Source: an uncultured Collinsella sp.
GTDB taxonomy: Bacteria > Actinomycetota > Coriobacteriia > Coriobacteriales > Coriobacteriaceae
Assembly (NCBI GenBank): GCA_900547765.1
Contig: URIA01000061.1
Location: forward strand, 1 to 9,643
Length of the DNA stretch: 9,643 nt
Reading direction: 5' to 3'
Shown here piece by piece: positions 6,191-9,643 of the stretch (its first letter is position 1; each line of letters begins with the position of its first letter). The notes beneath the pieces were generated by a model. That model worked only from the letters and a program-made list of their open reading frames with translations, was not told the DNA's origin and did no database searches. Made by a program: the position numbers and the translations under genes.

Positions 6191-7141
6191 ATGGTTAACG
6201 AGAAGAAGGTCGCTATTGTCGGCTGCGGTTTCGTCGGTTCGTCTTCGGCGTTCGCGCTGATGCAGAGCGGTCTGTTCTCCGAGATGGTCCTCATCGACGT
6301 GGACAAGAACCGCGCCGAGGGTGAGGCCCTGGATATCGCGCACGGCATGACGTTTGCCGAGCCGATGAAGATCTACGCCGGCGATTATTCCGATGTCGCC
6401 GACGCCGCCATGATCGTCGTCACCGCTGGCGCTGCCCAGAAGCCCGGTGAGACCCGTCTGGACCTGGTCAACAAGAACGTCAACATCTTTAAGTCCATCA
6501 TTCCCGAAATTAAGAAGTCTGGCTTCGACGGCATTCTGCTCATTGTCTCCAACCCGGTCGATGTTCTGACCTATGCCGCCATCAAGATGTCCGGCCTGCC
6601 CGAGGGCCATGTCATCGGCTCCGGCACCGTGCTCGACACTGGCCGTCTGCAGCAGATGCTTGGTGCCCACGTCGAGGTCGACCCGCGCGATGTCCAGGCC
6701 TATGTCATGGGTGAGCACGGCGACTCTGAGTTTGTCGCTTGGTCCAGCGCCCAGGTTGCCGGCGTGCCGCTGAACACTTTCTGCGAGCTTCACGGTCATC
6801 TGGAGCATGAGGCTGCCGAGAAGCGCATCGCCGAGGACGTCAAGAACTCCGCCTACACCATCATCGAGAAGAAGCACGCCACCTACTATGGCGTCGCCAT
6901 GGCCGTCAAGCGCATCTGCACCGCCGTCATGCGCGATGAGCAGACCGTTCTGCCCGTCTCCTCGCTCATGGTGGGCGAGTATGGCCTGTCCGATCTTGCC
7001 ATCTCCATGCCGACGGTCGTTGGCCGCGACGGCGTCGTCTGTCGCGTCCCCGTGCCGCTGAACGATGACGAGCAGCATGAGCTCACCGCCTCCGCCAAGG
7101 CCCTCAAGGACATCATCGACAGCGTCGACTTCTCCTGCTAA
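6191..7141 (+). CDS. ldh: L-lactate dehydrogenase
   Basis: This encodes 316 residues. The enzyme reduces pyruvate to L-lactate while oxidising NADH, regenerating NAD+ for glycolysis in the cytoplasm. The N-terminal Rossmann fold shows GCGFVGSS (11-18) and an acidic residue at Asp36 for NAD. Gln83 in AAQKPGETR marks pyruvate specificity rather than malate, and Arg89, Asn121, Asp149, Arg152 and the catalytic His177 in GEHGD are all present. The positions that bind fructose-1,6-bisphosphate in allosteric bacterial enzymes (Arg173 and His188, Bacillus numbering) are Gln154 and Gln169 here, so classical activation is unlikely. The start at 6191 has GGGAG six bases upstream; the extension to 6113 would run through the leader hairpin. 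Codon choice is very restricted (GTC, GCC, AAG, CTG), in line with high expression. An intrinsic terminator follows after about 30 bases. Confidence 0.96.
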   Translation: MVNEKKVAIVGCGFVGSSSAFALMQSGLFSEMVLIDVDKNRAEGEALDIAHGMTFAEPMKIYAGDYSDVADAAMIVVTAGAAQKPGETRLDLVNKNVNIFKSIIPEIKKSGFDGILLIVSNPVDVLTYAAIKMSGLPEGHVIGSGTVLDTGRLQQMLGAHVEVDPRDVQAYVMGEHGDSEFVAWSSAQVAGVPLNTFCELHGHLEHEAAEKRIAEDVKNSAYTIIEKKHATYYGVAMAVKRICTAVMRDEQTVLPVSSLMVGEYGLSDLAISMPTVVGRDGVVCRVPVPLNDDEQHELTASAKALKDIIDSVDFSC

Positions 7142-7165
7142 ATCAAGCTCGCTAGAGCGAAAAGC

Positions 7166-7171
7166 TACAAT
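7166..7171 (+). promoter_or_regulatory. Possible -10 box for the DUF2974 gene
   Basis: TACAAT in the context GCTACAATGAAGG resembles the candidate nadE -10 box at 2674. Its predicted start of transcription would fall inside the left arm of the ldh terminator, which would spoil that stem for this transcript and let the polymerase pass. There is no good -35. It may equally be chance. Confidence 0.25.
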
Positions 7172-7173
7172 GA

Positions 7174-7208
7174 AGGCGTCCGGGTCCACACGGCCCGGGC
7201 GCCTTTTT
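7174..7208 (+). terminator. Intrinsic terminator of ldh
   Basis: Eleven-base arms (7174-7184 and 7194-7204, one G-U pair) enclose a nine-base loop, followed by a run of T ending at 7208. It begins 33 bases after the ldh stop codon. The last T is also the first base of the repeat at 7208-7238, so the repeat lies directly against the terminator. Confidence 0.9.
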
Positions 7209-7238
7209 GGTGCAAAGTAACCTGACCCCAATGCACCA
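7208..7238. repeat. Left 31-base REP-like element flanking the DUF2974 gene
   Basis: The element has inverted ends TGGTGCA (7208-7214) and TGCACCA (7232-7238) around a 17-base core that includes AACCTGACCCC. A second copy, same orientation and 28 of 31 bases identical, is at 8421-8451. The AACCTG(A/T)CCCC core recalls, from memory, dispersed palindromes associated with REP-associated tyrosine transposases (RAYT). No transposase gene is in this window. Confidence 0.75.
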
Positions 7239-7255
7239 TAGTTGATGGGAGGGCC

Positions 7256-8416
7256 ATGTCGGATTCGCCTAATTTTTTGACATATGCCCAGACGGTGTTT
7301 GATCCGTTTGAGGAGCGGTCGTTCTGCGCGGTGGATAGCCTGGTCTTTGCGTGGTTGTCCTATTTACGTTTGCCGGGTGATATGGCGGAGCTGACGAACT
7401 GGCAGGGCCTAGACGTACGCGAACTGCTGCGTGCCGAGTGCTACCGGGACATGATTGACGACTTGTGGGATCCAGAGGGGAGCAGGGCCTTGTTGGAGGC
7501 CGTGGCAGCAAACCCTCGTTACCGTGGCGTGCACGTTTGCGGCTATCGTGCCGTGAGCGATGTGGTAGCGACAGAGCAGTTTGCAGCCATGGCGTTCCGG
7601 TTTCAGGCGGGGTTTAGCTATCTTTCCTTCCGGGGGACCGACAGTACGATTGTGGGCTGGAAAGAGGACTTTAACATGGCGTTCCGGTGTCCTGTGCCGG
7701 CCCAGGAATCCGCGGCGCGCTATGTGGACGAGGCGGCGGACGCGATTGACGGGCCGCTTTTGTGCGGAGGTCATTCCAAGGGTGGAAACCTTGCGGTGTA
7801 CGGTGCGGCGATGTGCTCCGATGTCGCCCGCGAGCGAATCGAACGGGTGTATTCCCATGATGGTCCTGGCTTCGTCGAGGAGTTCCTGAACGGCAACGCC
7901 TTTGCCGATCTTTCCGGCCGCATCGATAAGACGCTACCTCGGTCGTCGATCTTTGGCATGATGTTCGAGACACAGGAGGACTATGCCATCGTTGAGAGCA
8001 CCGAGTTCAGCCTGCTGCAGCACAATCCCTTTAGCTGGGTGGTTGATGGTCGCGACTTCGTGTACTGTGAGCGCCTGTCCGCCGGTGCTCGATACGTTGA
8101 TGGCTCCATTCGCGAGATGCTGCTTGCAGTGTCACCTGGCGAGCGCGAGCGTTTTGTAGATGCGTTGTTCTCCGTGTTTGAGGCTACGGGTGCTGAGCGG
8201 TTTGCGGATATCGCTGGGAATCTGCGTGAGAGCCTGCCTGTGATGCTCCAGGCTGCGCAAGGCTTTGACGAGGATACGCGACGCTTTGTCTCGCAGACTA
8301 TCGTTGCGATTCTTAAGTGTGCGCTTCTGCCCAAACGTCCCCAGATCGACATGCCCGCTGCCGGCAAGAGCTTGGCAGAACAGCTCGAGGCTTGGCAGTC
8401 CGAGCTCCTGCGCTAG
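7256..8416 (+). CDS. DUF2974 (Mbeg1-like) alpha/beta hydrolase
   Basis: This encodes 386 residues of a lipase-like alpha/beta hydrolase family of unknown substrate. The N-terminus (FLTYAQ then FCAVDSLVFAWLSYL) is typical of DUF2974 proteins. A FRGTDSTIVGWKEDF segment near 125-140 resembles the oxyanion-side strand of class 3 lipases. The nucleophile elbow GGHSKGGN carries Ser174, and Asp202 in SHDGPGF is a candidate acid residue. There is no signal peptide or membrane segment, so it is probably cytoplasmic. The start at 7256 follows GGGAGG by only three bases, a short spacing, but the family N-terminus fits it. Codon use is looser than in ldh, with more CGG, CGT and GCG, suggesting low expression. 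Near-identical 31-base repeats lie 17 bases before the start and 4 bases after the stop, so the gene may have moved or been bracketed as a unit. Its links to its neighbours are unknown. Confidence 0.9.
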   Translation: MSDSPNFLTYAQTVFDPFEERSFCAVDSLVFAWLSYLRLPGDMAELTNWQGLDVRELLRAECYRDMIDDLWDPEGSRALLEAVAANPRYRGVHVCGYRAVSDVVATEQFAAMAFRFQAGFSYLSFRGTDSTIVGWKEDFNMAFRCPVPAQESAARYVDEAADAIDGPLLCGGHSKGGNLAVYGAAMCSDVARERIERVYSHDGPGFVEEFLNGNAFADLSGRIDKTLPRSSIFGMMFETQEDYAIVESTEFSLLQHNPFSWVVDGRDFVYCERLSAGARYVDGSIREMLLAVSPGERERFVDALFSVFEATGAERFADIAGNLRESLPVMLQAAQGFDEDTRRFVSQTIVAILKCALLPKRPQIDMPAAGKSLAEQLEAWQSELLR

Positions 8417-8418
8417 CC

Positions 8419-8453
8419 ATTGGTGCAAAGCAACCTGTCCCCGATGCACCAAT
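8419..8453. repeat. Right REP-like element flanking the DUF2974 gene
   Basis: This is the second copy of the 31-base element (8421-8451), in the same orientation as the left copy and differing at three core positions. Here the inverted ends extend to nine bases, ATTGGTGCA (8419-8427) and TGCACCAAT (8445-8453). It begins two bases after the DUF2974 stop codon and precedes the ndpA promoter region. It could also serve as a 3' end hairpin, but no T run follows. Confidence 0.75.
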
Positions 8454-8483
8454 CTTCGATGCGCCTGGGGCGGGATCGACCGC

Positions 8484-8489
8484 TATACT
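8484..8489 (+). promoter_or_regulatory. Candidate -10 box of the ndpA-like gene
   Basis: TATACT matches five of six consensus bases and would start transcription near 8496, about 32 bases before the chosen start codon at 8528. No good -35 is seen 16-18 bases upstream. This suggests that the nucleoid protein gene has its own promoter, placed just beyond the right REP-like element. Confidence 0.45.
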
Positions 8490-8527
8490 GGTTCGTGCTT
8501 AAATCGATCTAGAACGGAATGCCGTAT

Positions 8528-9532
8528 ATGAAAATCAATCACGTGATTCTGCATATCCTGGACTTTGACTCTGCCGTCAACGTCATGAGTCAACGCGAGC
8601 TCGATATCGAGAGCCGTACCGTGCGCAACTTCGTGACCACGCACCTGCGGCGCGCTCGTACTTCGGCCGACAATAAGCGTGCCACGTTTGCCGAGAACTC
8701 CGCATTCGGCGGCGAGCTCAAGGGCTATTTCTTTGGCGAGCGCGAGTTCGTGGACCTGTCGCAGCAGATTGCGGAGTTTATCTCCTCCGAGCTCACCAAA
8801 GCCGAGAAAGCTGAGTCCACCGACGTGCTCGTGGCCGATTTTGACGACGATGAGGATGCCCGCTGGTTTGCCGTGATGCTGCTGGGCTCCAAGCGGGCTT
8901 TTATGCACGAGGTGGGCCGCGAGGAGGGGGAGGTGCGCAACGACATCGCGCGCCACTACGCTATTCTGCCAAACCCCTCGCAAAAGGTTCCAAGCTATGC
9001 CATCGTGCGTGCGAGCACCATGGAGATCGGCTACGTGGACAAGAAGCGCAAGATTGCCGGCGAGGACCGTATGCTTATCCCCGATGGCCTGCTGCAGTGC
9101 GACACGGGCGTATCGGGCAAGGAGGTCATCGACACCGTGACGCGTGTGGTCGAGGAAGTCGCCGAGGAGCACGGTGCCAATACGGCCGTGGCGCTCGCCA
9201 AGGTTAAGGCTGCCGTTGCCGAGAAAGTTGAGGATGACGAGGAGCTGCCGCCTTGGGATATCGTCGATGAGGTCTTTGAGGACGAACCGGTTATCAAGGA
9301 GAGCGTGCGCGCGGCACTGACCGAGGAGAAGGTTCCTGAGCGTGTGCCCGTGGAGCGCAAGCAGGTCGAACGCGCGGCGGTGCGCAATCATAAGATCCGT
9401 ACCGACACGGGTATCGAGATCAGCTTCCCGGCCGAGATGGGTTCAAACTCCGAGTACATCGAGTTTGTCAACGAGCCCAACGGCCTCATCTCCATCGAGC
9501 TCAAGAATATCGGCAGCATCGAGAATCGGTAA
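8528..9532 (+). CDS. Nucleoid-associated protein, NdpA/YejK family
   Basis: This encodes 334 residues, essentially the length of E. coli YejK (NdpA), a DNA-binding nucleoid protein of poorly known role. The N-terminus MKINHVILHILDF is the family's hallmark start, so the ATG at 8528 is chosen over the one three codons earlier; GGA lies nine bases upstream, a weak ribosome binding site. A central segment with DDDEDARWF and VPSYAIVRAS fits the family's beta-rich core. Residues about 195-280 are acidic and Val/Glu-rich, possibly helical. The C-terminal block TDTGIEISFP (292-301), EYIEF and ISIELKNIGSI is the most conserved family signature. It is cytoplasmic and predicted to associate with the chromosome. 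It is the last gene before a strong terminator and appears to be transcribed alone. The assignment rests on motif recognition; its regulatory target is unknown. Confidence 0.9.
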   Translation: MKINHVILHILDFDSAVNVMSQRELDIESRTVRNFVTTHLRRARTSADNKRATFAENSAFGGELKGYFFGEREFVDLSQQIAEFISSELTKAEKAESTDVLVADFDDDEDARWFAVMLLGSKRAFMHEVGREEGEVRNDIARHYAILPNPSQKVPSYAIVRASTMEIGYVDKKRKIAGEDRMLIPDGLLQCDTGVSGKEVIDTVTRVVEEVAEEHGANTAVALAKVKAAVAEKVEDDEELPPWDIVDEVFEDEPVIKESVRAALTEEKVPERVPVERKQVERAAVRNHKIRTDTGIEISFPAEMGSNSEYIEFVNEPNGLISIELKNIGSIENR

Positions 9533-9559
9533 GTTGCGTTACGTCTACAGCGAGAAAGC

Positions 9560-9595
9560 AAAGGCCGAAGCTCCTTGGGGCTTCGGCCTTTTTGT
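9560..9595 (+). terminator. Intrinsic terminator of the ndpA-like gene
   Basis: Perfect 12-base arms (9560-9571 and 9580-9591) enclose an eight-base loop, and the T run continues to 9593. It starts 27 bases after the stop codon. The left arm is A-rich at its base, so the hairpin may also stop transcripts coming from the right on the minus strand. Confidence 0.92.
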
Positions 9596-9611
9596 TAGAG
9601 GCTTTAGCCTG

Positions 9612-9634
9612 TGCGGGGCGCGCAGCGCGCCGCA
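9612..9634. repeat. GC-rich hairpin at the right edge of the window
   Basis: Arms GGCGCGC (9617-9623) and GCGCGCC (9625-9631) flank one base, with further pairing outside through TGCG and CGCA. No T run follows in the visible sequence. It may be an extragenic palindrome or part of the leader of the next gene; the window ends too soon to say. Confidence 0.4.
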
Positions 9635-9643
9635 TCAGAAACC

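Noticed and set aside
6188..7231. A 347-codon open reading frame antisense to ldh.
   Set aside because: It exactly shadows ldh, which is clearly real, and its start lies within the ldh terminator and the REP-like element.
7208..8453. A CRISPR array or att sites, suggested by the paired direct repeats.
   Set aside because: Only two copies exist, separated by a complete gene. No integrase or Cas gene is present, and the palindromic ends fit REP-like elements better.
8483..9391. A 302-codon open reading frame antisense to the ndpA-like gene.
   Set aside because: It shadows a recognised family member, and its protein is low in hydrophobic cores and family motifs.

Overview
The window looks like chromosome from a high-GC gut actinobacterium of the class Coriobacteriia, most likely Collinsella or a close relative. 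The grounds are strong GC bias at third codon positions, the set of genes present, and the style of the short AT-rich leaders. The genus is inferred from recall of similar proteins; no search was run.

Layout. Bases 1-79 are a window edge with no assignable gene. Two genes lie on the minus strand, 120-1421 and 1562-2524, each followed by a hairpin. The first encodes a 433-residue unknown protein with a small N-terminal domain resembling an OST-HTH/LOTUS fold, a basic tract, a long acidic Pro/Glu/Ala/Thr-rich linker and a compact C-terminal domain. The second encodes a 320-residue membrane protein with a Ser/Thr/Gln/Gly-rich tail of about 120 residues. A divergent intergenic region (2525-2727) leads into the plus-strand genes: glutamine-dependent NAD+ synthetase (nadE, 2728-4707), a fold-type I PLP aminotransferase (4826-5989), L-lactate dehydrogenase (ldh, 6191-7141), a DUF2974/Mbeg1-like alpha/beta hydrolase (7256-8416) and an NdpA/YejK-family nucleoid-associated protein (8528-9532). 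The last gene ends at a strong intrinsic terminator.

How the genes relate. NadE makes NAD+ and lactate dehydrogenase recycles NADH to NAD+ during fermentation, so both serve redox-cofactor balance. There is no clear sign that they share a transcript, because almost every gene has its own -10-like box and hairpin. The plus-strand genes therefore look like neighbouring single-gene units rather than one operon.

Most unusual points. A pair of nearly identical 31-base elements with palindromic ends closely brackets the DUF2974 hydrolase gene and resembles REP/RAYT-type repeats. A 16-base perfect palindrome sits between the predicted start of transcription and the ribosome binding site of the LOTUS-like gene. 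Strong hairpins, one a full intrinsic terminator, lie just before the ribosome binding sites of the aminotransferase and ldh. The lactate dehydrogenase lacks the two residues that bind fructose-1,6-bisphosphate in allosteric bacterial enzymes. No rRNA, tRNA, CRISPR array, insertion sequence or phage gene was seen.
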